Shown here: piece after piece, positions 1 through 6,312 of the stretch
Layout: every line of letters starts with the position of its first letter
How positions within the stretch are numbered: the stretch's first letter is position 1
From: Gammaproteobacteria bacterium
GTDB lineage: Bacteria; Pseudomonadota; Gammaproteobacteria; J044
Length of the DNA stretch: 12,070 nt
Assembly (NCBI GenBank): GCA_003696465.1
Contig: RFHG01000167.1
Location: 1-12,070, forward strand
Direction: 5' to 3'
Program-made: the position numbers and the translations under genes
Notes under the pieces: generated by a model
Databases searched by the model: none
What the model was told of the DNA's origin: nothing
Seen by the model: only the letters and a program-made list of their open reading frames with translations

Positions 1-1
1 A

Positions 2-1069
2 TGGGTCGAGGCCATCCACGACGCCCTGAAACGAGCGGTCGAGCGCCGCATCCGCATTGCCGATGTCCCGGTCGGCGTGCTGCTCTCCGGCGGGCTCGAT
101 TCCTCCCTGCTGGTGGCACTGCTGGCCGAGGGGGGGGTGTCGAACCTCAAGACCTTCACCGTGGGCTTCGAGGACCAGCCGGAGGAAAAGGGCAGCGAGT
201 TCGAATACTCCGATCCGGTGGCCGAACGCTTTGCCACCGAGCATCACAAGTTCCACGTGCCCAACATCGAGGTGCTCAGCCGCCTGCCCGAGGCGGTCGA
301 GGCCATGTCGGAGCCGATGTTTGGGCAGGATGCGGTGGCCTTCTACCTGCTCGCCGAGCAGGTCTCGAAACAGGTCAAGGCCGTGCAGTCCGGCCAGGGC
401 GCGGACGAGGTGTTCGGGGGCTATTTCTGGTATCCGGAAATGGCGAACGACACCGAAGGCAGCCCGGTCGAGCGCTTCGCCCGCCACTACTACGACCGCG
501 ACCACGACGAATGGCTGGAGATGATCACCCCCCCGTGGCACACCAATGATGTCACCAGCGAGCTGCTGGCGCCGGAGCTGGAGTCGCCCTTTGCCGAGGA
601 ATTCATCGATGCGGTCCTGCGGCTGGACGTGACCACGCTGATCGTCGATGACCCGGTCAAGCGGGTGGACAACATGACCATGGCCTGGGGGCTGGAGGCC
701 CGCGTGCCCTTCCTCGACCACGAACTGGTGGAGCTGGCCGCACGCATGCCCTTCGACATGAAATACCGCGAAGGGCATGGCGGCAAGTATGTCCTCAAGC
801 GCATCGCCCGCGGGCTGGTACCCGACGTGGTCATCGACCGCCCAAAGGGCTATTTCCCCGTCCCGGCCCTGAAGTACGTGCGCGGCGAGTTCCTCGAGTT
901 CATGCGCGACATCCTACACTCGCAGCGCTGCCGCGAACGTGGCCTGTTCAACCCGGCCTATGTCGAGCGTCTGCTCGAGGCACCCGACCACCACCTGACC
1001 CGGATCAAGGGCAGCAAGCTGTGGCACATGGCCCTGTTCGAGTTCTGGCTGCAGCAGCGCGGGCTCTAG
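2..1069 (+). CDS. N-acetylglutaminylglutamine amide synthetase-like amidotransferase, 3' part
   Basis: This is the C-terminal 355 residues of a class-B asparagine-synthetase-family enzyme; the reading frame is open from the window edge, so the N-terminal glutamine amidotransferase domain (roughly 235 residues in the family) lies outside. The ATP-pyrophosphatase P-loop SGGLDSS is encoded at 86 to 106, and VQSGQGADEVFGGY further on is the second synthetase-domain signature. The block from SEPMFGQDAVAFYLL to that motif resembles the amidotransferase that makes the osmolyte N-acetylglutaminylglutamine amide (TIGR03104-type, as in Pseudomonas aeruginosa) more than ordinary AsnB. By family knowledge it would use ATP and glutamine to amidate a dipeptide carboxylate in the cytoplasm. 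The GNAT-family partner usually found beside it is not downstream, so it could only be upstream. Asparagine synthetase proper remains possible. Confidence 0.85.
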   Translation, partial: WVEAIHDALKRAVERRIRIADVPVGVLLSGGLDSSLLVALLAEGGVSNLKTFTVGFEDQPEEKGSEFEYSDPVAERFATEHHKFHVPNIEVLSRLPEAVEAMSEPMFGQDAVAFYLLAEQVSKQVKAVQSGQGADEVFGGYFWYPEMANDTEGSPVERFARHYYDRDHDEWLEMITPPWHTNDVTSELLAPELESPFAEEFIDAVLRLDVTTLIVDDPVKRVDNMTMAWGLEARVPFLDHELVELAARMPFDMKYREGHGGKYVLKRIARGLVPDVVIDRPKGYFPVPALKYVRGEFLEFMRDILHSQRCRERGLFNPAYVERLLEAPDHHLTRIKGSKLWHMALFEFWLQQRGL

Positions 1070-1097
1070 AACACACCTGGCACCGCCAGCACGCCAA

Positions 1098-1124
1098 ATC
1101 ACACAGGGATGTGTGATATCACAC
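1098..1124. promoter_or_regulatory. Dyad activator/operator sites upstream of the copper receptor gene
   Basis: Three alternating 7-bp half-sites lie here: ATCACAC (1098-1104), GTGTGAT (1111-1117) and ATCACAC (1118-1124). The last two form the perfect 14-bp palindrome GTGTGATATCACAC, and the first two form a second dyad with a 6-bp spacer. The palindrome centre is about 87 bp upstream of the start point predicted from the sigma-54 element at 1179-1194, which is where bacterial enhancer-binding proteins usually bind. I do not recognise the half-site as that of a known regulator. It does not fit the NorR GT-N7-AC rule, and its 2-bp spacer rules out an ordinary CRP site. Confidence 0.6.
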
Positions 1125-1160
1125 ACCCCTGTTCGCCACCAAACAGCCCTTTTCCTTTGC

Positions 1161-1173
1161 AATCAAGGTATTG
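1161..1173 (+). promoter_or_regulatory. Predicted IHF binding site
   Basis: AATCAAGGTATTG matches the IHF consensus WATCAANNNNTTR at every specified position. It lies between the upstream dyads (1098-1124) and the -24/-12 element (1179-1194), where IHF commonly bends DNA to bring a bound activator to sigma-54 RNA polymerase. The match is seen directly; binding is inferred. A 13-bp degenerate match can occur by chance, but its position adds weight. Confidence 0.55.
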
Positions 1174-1178
1174 CACTC

Positions 1179-1194
1179 TGGCACGCGGATTGCC
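1179..1194 (+). promoter_or_regulatory. Sigma-54 (RpoN) promoter of the copper receptor gene
   Basis: TGGCACGCGGATTGCC fits the sigma-54 consensus TGGCACG-N4-TTGCW in all positions but the last, with the GG and GC dinucleotides correctly spaced. It predicts transcription from about 1205, 29 nt before the ATG at 1234 and just ahead of the GGAGG ribosome binding site at 1223-1227. No convincing sigma-70 promoter was found in the same gap. Confidence 0.75.
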
Positions 1195-1233
1195 TCCTGC
1201 ACATGGATAACATTCATCATTCGGAGGCAAAAA

Positions 1234-3288
1234 ATGAAGCGTTCCCTGCTCGCGGTACTGATCGGCAGCCTGCCGCTCGGTGTTTCGGCCCAGTCCACCC
1301 TGCTGCCCAACATCGTCGTGCTTGGGCAAGAGGAAAACGAACCCAATACCCGTGAGGTCGCCCCGCTCGAGCAGCCCGGTGTGGCCGTCGATGGCGGCGA
1401 GATCCTGCGCGACGCGCCGGGCGTCGATGCCGGCCGCATGGGTGGCCACGGACTGGAGCCGGTCATCCGCGGCCAGGGACAGAACCGCATCAACGTGCTG
1501 GTGGACGGCGCCTACCTGTTTGGCGGCTGCCCCAACCGCATGGACCCACCCACCGCCTATGCCAACACCCTGCTGTACGATCGCGTGCGCATCCTCAAGG
1601 GCGTGCAGACCCTGCTCTGGGGCAGCGGAGGCAGTGGCGGCACCGTACTGTTCGAGCACGAGACCCGGGTACCGGACAAGGGCTGGGGGCTGCGCTACAG
1701 CCTGGCCACCGCCAGCAACGACCTCAATCACGAAACCGGCGTGGATGCCGTGCTGGGCGGCGACCGTGCGTGGCTGCGCCTGTTCGGCTCCGATGCCGCC
1801 GCCGGCAACTACCGCGACGGCGATGGCAACGAGATCCGCTCCGCCTGGAAGGACCGAAAGGGGGCAGCCAGTGCAGGGTTAGCCATGGGCGAGGACACCC
1901 GGGTGGAATTCGGCATCGACTACGACCAGACCCGCGACATGCTGTTCGCCGGCGCCGGCATGGACTCCCCCGAGGCCACGGCCCGTACCGGCCGGCTCAA
2001 GTTCGAGCACGACTTCAACGGCACGCACCTGCAGGGCATTCGATTCGAGGGGGCCCGCTCCACTGTTGACCACCTGATGGATAACTACAGCCTGCGCACC
2101 AACACCATGATGTGGGCGCGTGCACCGAGCGATTCCGACACCGACACCGCGCGGCTGCTTGCCGACCTCGACCTGGGCGCATGGGAAATGACCCTGGGGC
2201 TCGACTGGCTGGCCAACCGCAGGGATGCCCGCCGCTACACCGGCATGGCCGGCATGGAGCCCACCACACTCAACTCCGTACTGTGGCCGGATGTCCACAT
2301 CAGCCAGCTCGGCCTGGTGCTCGAAGGCGCGCGGCCGCTCGAGGCAGGGGCAGAACTCACTGCCGGGGTCCGTTACGACCGGGTCAGCCACGAGGCCCGC
2401 AAGGCCAGCCTCGACCCGGCCGGCATGCCGCTTTCGCCCAACCAGCTCTACACCACCTACTACGGCACCACCGCAAGCCCCGGCACCGAGCACAACATCG
2501 GCTTCCTGCTGCGCTACCAGCGCCCCCTCAAGGAAGGGCTGCACCTGTTCACGGGGCTGAGCCGTACCATGCGCACGGCCGATGCCACCGAGCGCTACAT
2601 GGCCGCCAACGGCATGACGCCAGATGCACGCTGGGTCGGCAACCCCAACCTGGACCCCGAAGCACACCATCAGCTCGATGCCGGCCTTGCATGGGAAGGG
2701 CGGCAGACCCGCGCAGGGCTCGTGGTCTATATCGACCAGGTACAGGACTACATCCTGCGTGACCGCGCCCACGGCCAGGACGGCATCCTGCAAACCGACA
2801 ATGCCACCATCTACCGCAATGTATCGGCCCGCCTGATCGGCACCGAACTCACCGCCAGCCGCCGCCTGGGCAAGCACATCCTCGCCTCGGGCGATCTGTC
2901 ATGGGTGCGCTCGGAAAACCTTGACGATCATCGTCCCATTGCCCAGACCCCGCCACTGCAGGGCACACTGCGCCTCGACCGCACCCAGGGCGCGCTGGCC
3001 GTGGGCGCCCGCGTGCGCTGGGCCGCGCGCCAGAACCGGGTGGAAGACGACCCCACCGTGGACAGCGGCGTGGACCCCCGCCAGACCCCCGGCTGGGCCG
3101 TACTGGACCTGCACGGGCGCTACCGCTTCGGGTCCCACGCCACGCTCTCGGCCGGGATCGACAACGTGTTCGACCGCACCTACGCCAACCACCTGAACAG
3201 GGCCAATGCCGACCCGTTCAACCCCCAGGCCATCCAGGTCAACGAACCCGGCATGAGCCTCTGGATGCGGCTGCACGGCAAGTTCTGA
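1234..3288 (+). CDS. TonB-dependent copper receptor (OprC/NosA type)
   Basis: A 684-residue outer-membrane receptor that would take up copper using TonB/ExbB/ExbD energy. Residues 1-19 form a signal peptide (MKRSLLAVLI start, cleavage after VSA), a plug domain spans about 30-145, and the rest is a beta-barrel ending in the terminal Phe expected of outer-membrane proteins. GGCPNRMDPPTAY (97-109) is a hallmark of the TonB-copper family; it supplies the CxxxM pair C99/M103, and HLM gives H280/M282. These match the CxxxM and HxM copper ligands described for P. aeruginosa OprC. The ATG at 1234 is chosen because GGAGG at 1223-1227 sits 6 nt ahead and the signal peptide starts there; longer in-frame starts would lie upstream of the predicted transcript. 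It is monocistronic, with sigma-54 control upstream and a terminator at 3315. In denitrifiers such receptors supply copper for nitrous oxide reductase, but no nos gene is visible here. Confidence 0.92.
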   Translation: MKRSLLAVLIGSLPLGVSAQSTLLPNIVVLGQEENEPNTREVAPLEQPGVAVDGGEILRDAPGVDAGRMGGHGLEPVIRGQGQNRINVLVDGAYLFGGCPNRMDPPTAYANTLLYDRVRILKGVQTLLWGSGGSGGTVLFEHETRVPDKGWGLRYSLATASNDLNHETGVDAVLGGDRAWLRLFGSDAAAGNYRDGDGNEIRSAWKDRKGAASAGLAMGEDTRVEFGIDYDQTRDMLFAGAGMDSPEATARTGRLKFEHDFNGTHLQGIRFEGARSTVDHLMDNYSLRTNTMMWARAPSDSDTDTARLLADLDLGAWEMTLGLDWLANRRDARRYTGMAGMEPTTLNSVLWPDVHISQLGLVLEGARPLEAGAELTAGVRYDRVSHEARKASLDPAGMPLSPNQLYTTYYGTTASPGTEHNIGFLLRYQRPLKEGLHLFTGLSRTMRTADATERYMAANGMTPDARWVGNPNLDPEAHHQLDAGLAWEGRQTRAGLVVYIDQVQDYILRDRAHGQDGILQTDNATIYRNVSARLIGTELTASRRLGKHILASGDLSWVRSENLDDHRPIAQTPPLQGTLRLDRTQGALAVGARVRWAARQNRVEDDPTVDSGVDPRQTPGWAVLDLHGRYRFGSHATLSAGIDNVFDRTYANHLNRANADPFNPQAIQVNEPGMSLWMRLHGKF

Positions 3289-3314
3289 GCTGCGACAAAT
3301 CCACCCTCCGACCT

Positions 3315-3339
3315 GCCCCGCCACTGGCGGGGCTTTTTT
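3315..3339 (+). terminator. Rho-independent terminator of the copper receptor gene
   Basis: A perfect 8-bp stem GCCCCGCC/GGCGGGGC with a 3-nt loop (ACT) is followed directly by six T residues, 26 nt after the receptor stop codon. It should end the receptor transcript before the AT-richer islet. Confidence 0.93.
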
Positions 3340-3437
3340 GTGGTGCCGCCCAGGATGGGTGCAACAGACACAAGAACCATCAGTCTGAGACCGGGCAACT
3401 TCCCTGCCCATTACCCGAGAAAAACAAAGGTAAAAAT

Positions 3438-3449
3438 GGGGACAGACCC
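3438..3449. repeat. GGGGACAGACCC repeat, shortened copy
   Basis: This is the first copy in the window of a short imperfect inverted repeat with core GGGG-ACAGA-CCCC, flanked by A-rich sequence on the left and T-rich sequence on the right. Here the C run is one base short. Other copies lie at 3512-3563 and 4236-4260. I recall this motif as common intergenic dispersed DNA in several proteobacteria; that is memory, not a search. Confidence 0.6.
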
Positions 3450-3479
3450 TTTTTATCCATTATTGATGTTTACTGGAGT

Positions 3480-3513
3480 TGACCCGTTTTCGTGGACACC
3501 TGATGATTTTGCG
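3480..3513. other. Possible insertion-sequence end remnant
   Basis: The stretch around GACCCGTTTTCGTGGACACC resembles the terminal repeats I associate with IS3-family elements. No transposase gene or matching second end was found nearby, so this is a weak resemblance only. Confidence 0.2.
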
Positions 3514-3563
3514 GGAAAAAGGGGACAGACCCCTTTCCGGGAAAAAGGGGACAGACCCCTTTC
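3512..3563. repeat. Tandem 26-bp repeat with GGGGACAGACCCC hairpin core
   Basis: Two identical 26-bp units (3512-3537 and 3538-3563) each hold an A run, the core GGGGACAGACCCC and a short TTTC. Each unit can fold as a 4-bp G/C hairpin extended by A-T pairs. The exact duplication points to recent slippage or insertion. The array lies 16 bp beyond the 3' end of the minus-strand lipoprotein gene, so on that strand it could also act as a transcript-end hairpin. Confidence 0.85.
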
Positions 3564-3579
3564 CAGCTCTGTCTTTTAT

Positions 3580-3921
3580 TTACCTATTCCGTATTTCTAT
3601 CGTGTAATCTGGCGCCTCTTCCCATCGAATAGTTTTGACCGCTCCGGTGCAGCCACTTCTATGTGTTCGATATGTGGTTATCCCTGTCACCTTTTTATTA
3701 GTAAACCATATGATTTTATGATCGTTATAACCAAATCCAGCGCCTGATACACAATACTGCCATGCTTCCTTATTACCCTTGAACTGACGATCATATGGTG
3801 GCCCCATAATATTGAGAACTCTTTCTCTCGAATCACCCGGATTTATTAGAATTGTCTTCTTATCTAGGGTTCCACATCCACCGATAAGAAGAATTAAGAA
3901 CGAGATAAAAAAGTATTTCAT
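3580..3921 (-). CDS. Small BamE/SmpA-like lipoprotein
   Basis: A 113-residue protein with a short charged N-terminus (MKYFF), a hydrophobic segment to about residue 15 and a lipobox-like IGGC, which predicts lipidation at C16 and anchoring in the outer or inner membrane. The mature part follows the SmpA/BamE pattern: a short extended start, then INPGDSRERVLNIMGPP (a Pro-Gly turn and a helix ending in G-PP), then a Trp-Tyr strand (EAWQY) and a late strand with KKVTGITTY. BamE proper belongs to the Bam assembly complex, but many genomes hold extra small lipoproteins of this fold with unknown roles, and I regard this as one of those. The ATG at 3921 begins the signal peptide; only a weak AGG lies upstream. 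Base composition is clearly AT-richer than its neighbours, which suggests acquisition by transfer. Confidence 0.7.
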   Translation of the reverse strand: MKYFFISFLILLIGGCGTLDKKTILINPGDSRERVLNIMGPPYDRQFKGNKEAWQYCVSGAGFGYNDHKIIWFTNKKVTGITTYRTHRSGCTGAVKTIRWEEAPDYTIEIRNR

Positions 3922-4134
3922 TAGCCAACCTATATTTGTGTTTAGAATAACGTGTTAATCTAGCAATAAATTTGGTGTACCACGATTTCTTAGCTCGTGA
4001 GCCTACCATGGATTATTCTTCATTAACTTATATTACAAATACAGTTTTAGCAGTAATGAACCTATAGTCAAATCTGGTGTACAGCCTGATCAGGCAACGC
4101 TCCTACTTCCGTCGGTCTCGCTGTTCACTTCGAC

Positions 4135-4239
4135 TTACACTCCCTCCCTGAACCTCGCTCCTTCGACAACCTTGGCAAGGTAATTGAACCCCCAGATCAC
4201 GCGCCACGGTTTCTCTGCACTTATGCCCAACTTGTGGAA
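4135..4239 (-). pseudogene. Possible 3' remnant of a transposase-like gene
   Basis: On the minus strand, a frame of 34 codons ending in TAA at 4137-4135 reads like real protein: HKLGISAEKPWRVIWGFNYL, then AKVVEGARFREGV. The aromatic-rich PWRVIWGFNYL block reminds me of the C-terminal ends of transposase-like proteins found beside dispersed repeats, but I cannot name the family. Upstream, the frame runs into the GGGGACAGACCCC repeats and meets a stop at 4290-4288, so any original gene is lost. A chance open frame is the alternative. Confidence 0.25.
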
Positions 4240-4260
4240 AAAGGGGACAGACCCCTTTCC
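4236..4260. repeat. GGGGACAGACCCC hairpin repeat, third site
   Basis: The same core as at 3512-3563 lies within near-palindromic flanks (GGAAAAAGGGG on the left, CCCCTTTCC on the right). A degenerate neighbour with core TAGGGACGGACGC follows at 4266-4290, which looks like a decayed copy in direct orientation with a period of about 30 bp. Confidence 0.75.
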
Positions 4261-4506
4261 CTCTGCGGAAAATAGGGACGGACGCTTTTATGGTGTCTGA
4301 GACTCTCAAACACCCTCGCAATTTTCTGCCCTCCACCAACCCAGATAAGCTATGACGGCCTTCATCACTTAGCCTTCACCCGGCCCATCCCACCCCGACA
4401 AATTTCCGACACCCGGACGGCAACCCCTTGCCTCCCGGCAGCGTCAATCTTCCGTCTCACTAAAATTCATTAACATAACCTACTGTTTTTCAATCGTTAT
4501 CAGGTT

Positions 4507-4522
4507 TGGCACGATTCTCGCT
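4507..4522 (+). promoter_or_regulatory. Sigma-54 (RpoN) promoter of the diguanylate cyclase gene
   Basis: TGGCACGATTCTCGCT matches TGGCACG-N4-TTGCW with a single mismatch (TCGC for TTGC) and correct GG to GC spacing. Transcription would start near 4533, 31 nt before the ATG at 4564. It helps decide the start, because an in-frame TTG at 4522 would lie upstream of the transcript. A weak dyad GGCAA-CCCC-TTGCC at 4419-4432, centred about 107 bp before the predicted start, is a possible activator site. No good IHF match was seen, though 4460-4495 is AT-rich. Confidence 0.68.
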
Positions 4523-4563
4523 TGGTTTGCCACGGGTTCACAATAATCACAGGGCCAGGCACC

Positions 4564-5481
4564 ATGATTCACAATCAACCTGAAGCTGAACGGCAGGCCA
4601 ACCGCAACGCGGTAGGGCCCATGCCGGTTCCGGAGCAGAAGCCTCGCTTTGATGCCACTGCCAAGGGGGTGGAGCTGCTGCAGGCCCTGCAGACGACGCT
4701 GGACATCGAGCAGATCATTGGCCTGTTTTCCAACATCATTCTCGATGTGGTGCCGCACGAGGGGTATCGCTTCCGGCATGACGAGCTGGATCTGGACATC
4801 AGCGAGGGGCGCCATTCGCGCCACGAGGCCGGTTACAACCTGAGCCTCGAGGATGAGCATCTGGGGCAGCTGACCCTGTATCGCAACTGGAAGTTTCGGG
4901 ACGACGAGCTGGCCAATCTGGAGCTGCTGCTGGGCCAGCTCGTTTACCCGCTTCGCAATGCCATTCGCTACCTGCAGGCCATCGAGTCTTCCTACAACGA
5001 CCCGCTGACCGGGCTGCGCAACCGCACCGCCATGGAGATGGAGATGCCGCGCATGCTGGAGCTTGCCCGGCGGCACAACCTGCCGGTGTGCCTGCTGATG
5101 CTGGACCTGGATCACTTCAAGCACATCAACGATACGCATGGGCACCTGTGCGGCGACGAGATCCTGAAGAAGGTGGGGCAGATCGTGCAGCACACCATTC
5201 GTGCCAGTGACCTTGCCTTCCGCTTTGGCGGCGAGGAAATCGCCGTGCTGCTGCCCAACTGCAACCCGGAGGGTGCCCGGCAGCTTGCCGAGCGCCTGCG
5301 CGGGCGCGTGCAGGACGAGGCCTATTGCGAGGCACGCGACCTGGAGGTGACGGTGAGCATCGGCATTGCCGCCCTGCAGACCGGGGATAGCCGCGAAACC
5401 CTGTTCCAGCGGGCCGACGAGGCCCTGTACCGGGCCAAGCACAATGGCCGCAACCGGGTGGAGTTCGGCACCCAGGGCTGA
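4564..5481 (+). CDS. Diguanylate cyclase (GGDEF domain)
   Basis: A 305-residue soluble protein predicted to condense two GTP into the second messenger cyclic di-GMP. Residues 30-140 form a small N-terminal region that I cannot assign firmly (possibly a degenerate GAF-like sensor), with no membrane segment. The GGDEF domain begins at DPLTGLRNR (146-154), followed by DLDHFKHIND with the metal-binding D181, and the active-site loop GGEEI at 222-226. The fifth motif position is Ile instead of Phe; the catalytic Glu residues are kept, so activity is likely. RASD (213-216), five residues before the loop, is a proper RxxD inhibitory site, which predicts product feedback. The ATG at 4564 is chosen from the promoter position, with AGGG at 4551-4554 as a modest ribosome binding site. 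It may be cotranscribed with the MoeB-like gene 45 bp downstream. Confidence 0.92.
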   Translation: MIHNQPEAERQANRNAVGPMPVPEQKPRFDATAKGVELLQALQTTLDIEQIIGLFSNIILDVVPHEGYRFRHDELDLDISEGRHSRHEAGYNLSLEDEHLGQLTLYRNWKFRDDELANLELLLGQLVYPLRNAIRYLQAIESSYNDPLTGLRNRTAMEMEMPRMLELARRHNLPVCLLMLDLDHFKHINDTHGHLCGDEILKKVGQIVQHTIRASDLAFRFGGEEIAVLLPNCNPEGARQLAERLRGRVQDEAYCEARDLEVTVSIGIAALQTGDSRETLFQRADEALYRAKHNGRNRVEFGTQG

Positions 5482-5526
5482 ACCGCGGCGCTGTTACCCT
5501 TCCGCGCAGCGTACTATCATCGCTGT

Positions 5527-6312
5527 ATGGAACTCGATGATGACCGCCTTTTGCGCTATTCGCGCCAGATCATGCTGCCGCAGATCGATGCGGCCGGCCA
5601 GCAACGCCTGCTCGACAGCCATGCCCTGATCATTGGCGTGGGCGGGCTGGGCTCCCCTGCCGCACTCTACCTTGCCGCCGCCGGTGTAGGCCGGCTCACC
5701 CTGGTGGATCACGACCGGGTGGAACTCTCCAACCTGCAGCGCCAGATCCTGCACGGCGCGGATGACCTGGGCCGGCCCAAGGTGGCCTCCGGCCGCGACA
5801 GCCTGCTGCGGATCGACCCCGGGCTGGAGATCCAGGCCGTGCCACACAAGCTGGAAGGGGCAGAGCTCGAGGCCGCCTGTGCCGAGGCCGATGTGGTACT
5901 CGACTGCACCGACGGCTTCGAGGCACGCCATGCCCTCAACCGCGCCAGCCTGGCTACCGGCACGCCGCTGGTCTCGGCGGCCGTAATCCGCATGGAGGGG
6001 CAGCTCTCCGTGTTCGATCCGCGCGTGCCCGAGGCGCCCTGCTATGCCTGCCTCTATCCCGAGGCGGGCGAGGAGCCGGCCGGTACCTGCAGCGAAAACG
6101 GCGTGCTGGCCCCGGTAGCCGGGCTGATGGGCTGCCTGCAGGCCACCGAGGCCATCAAGCTGCTGACCGGCCTGCCTACCCTGGTCGGGGAGCTGCTGCT
6201 GGTGGACGCACTGGCCCTGCAGTTTCGGCGCATGCGCCTGCCCCGCGACCCGGCCTGCACGGCTTGCGGCCCCTCGACGGCACGAAACGACAGGAACCCG
6301 GCTCAGCCCTGA
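5527..6312 (+). CDS. moeB: MoeB/ThiF-family sulfur-carrier adenylyltransferase
   Basis: This 261-residue E1-like enzyme should adenylate the C-terminal Gly-Gly of a small sulfur-carrier protein: MoaD for molybdopterin synthesis, or ThiS for thiamine. The ATP-binding GVGGLG spans 37-42, and the conserved DRVELSNLQRQ follows at 63-73. The zinc pairs CYAC (C172, C175) and CTAC (C244, C247) fall at the same numbers I recall for E. coli MoeB, which supports the ATG at 5527. C188 in TCSENGVLAP is the conserved cysteine. The protein carries about a dozen extra C-terminal residues. No ribosome binding site is evident; the gene lies 45 bp after the diguanylate cyclase gene and may depend on its transcript. 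MoeB and ThiF are hard to separate by sequence alone, and no moa or thi gene is nearby. The last 10 bp overlap the convergent persulfide dioxygenase gene. Confidence 0.85.
   Translation: MELDDDRLLRYSRQIMLPQIDAAGQQRLLDSHALIIGVGGLGSPAALYLAAAGVGRLTLVDHDRVELSNLQRQILHGADDLGRPKVASGRDSLLRIDPGLEIQAVPHKLEGAELEAACAEADVVLDCTDGFEARHALNRASLATGTPLVSAAVIRMEGQLSVFDPRVPEAPCYACLYPEAGEEPAGTCSENGVLAPVAGLMGCLQATEAIKLLTGLPTLVGELLLVDALALQFRRMRLPRDPACTACGPSTARNDRNPAQP

Larger units (their letters stand above)
3922..4506. other. Gene-poor AT-richer islet
   Basis: I see no intact gene in this 585-bp stretch. The part nearest the lipoprotein (to about 4080) is very AT-rich and would contain its promoter, but several -10-like hexamers compete and none stands out. 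A perfect 12-bp palindrome GCCTGATCAGGC lies at 4084-4095. Further on are a coding-like remnant (4135-4239), hairpin repeats (4236-4290), and from about 4340 sequence leading into the diguanylate cyclase promoter. A possible short reading frame of 78 codons at 4103-4339 (minus) runs through the repeats and looks fortuitous. Confidence 0.6.

Noticed and set aside
1077..1089. CTGGC-ACC-GCCAG hairpin after the amidotransferase gene
   Set aside because: The stem is 5 bp and has no T tract, so it cannot be called a terminator.
1879..2877. 332-codon minus-strand frame opposite the copper receptor
   Set aside because: It is a shadow of the receptor coding sequence with Gly/Ala/Val-rich low-complexity composition and no family resemblance.
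3340..3747. 135-codon plus-strand open frame
   Set aside because: It crosses the tandem repeats and lies antisense to the lipoprotein gene, with no ribosome binding site or recognisable domain.
3968..4082. Near-identical 13-mers AAATTTGGTGTAC and AAATCTGGTGTAC about 100 bp apart
   Set aside because: One mismatch in a short AT-rich word is weak; no target-site duplication or inverted ends were found to make it a mobile element.
3438..4290. CRISPR array from the repeated GGGGACAGACCCC units
   Set aside because: There are too few units, two are directly abutting without spacers, the rest are unevenly spaced, and no cas gene is present.
4103..4339. 78-codon open frame on the minus strand
   Set aside because: It runs through two hairpin repeats, has Arg-rich composition without hydrophobic pattern, and conflicts with the more protein-like frame at 4135-4239.
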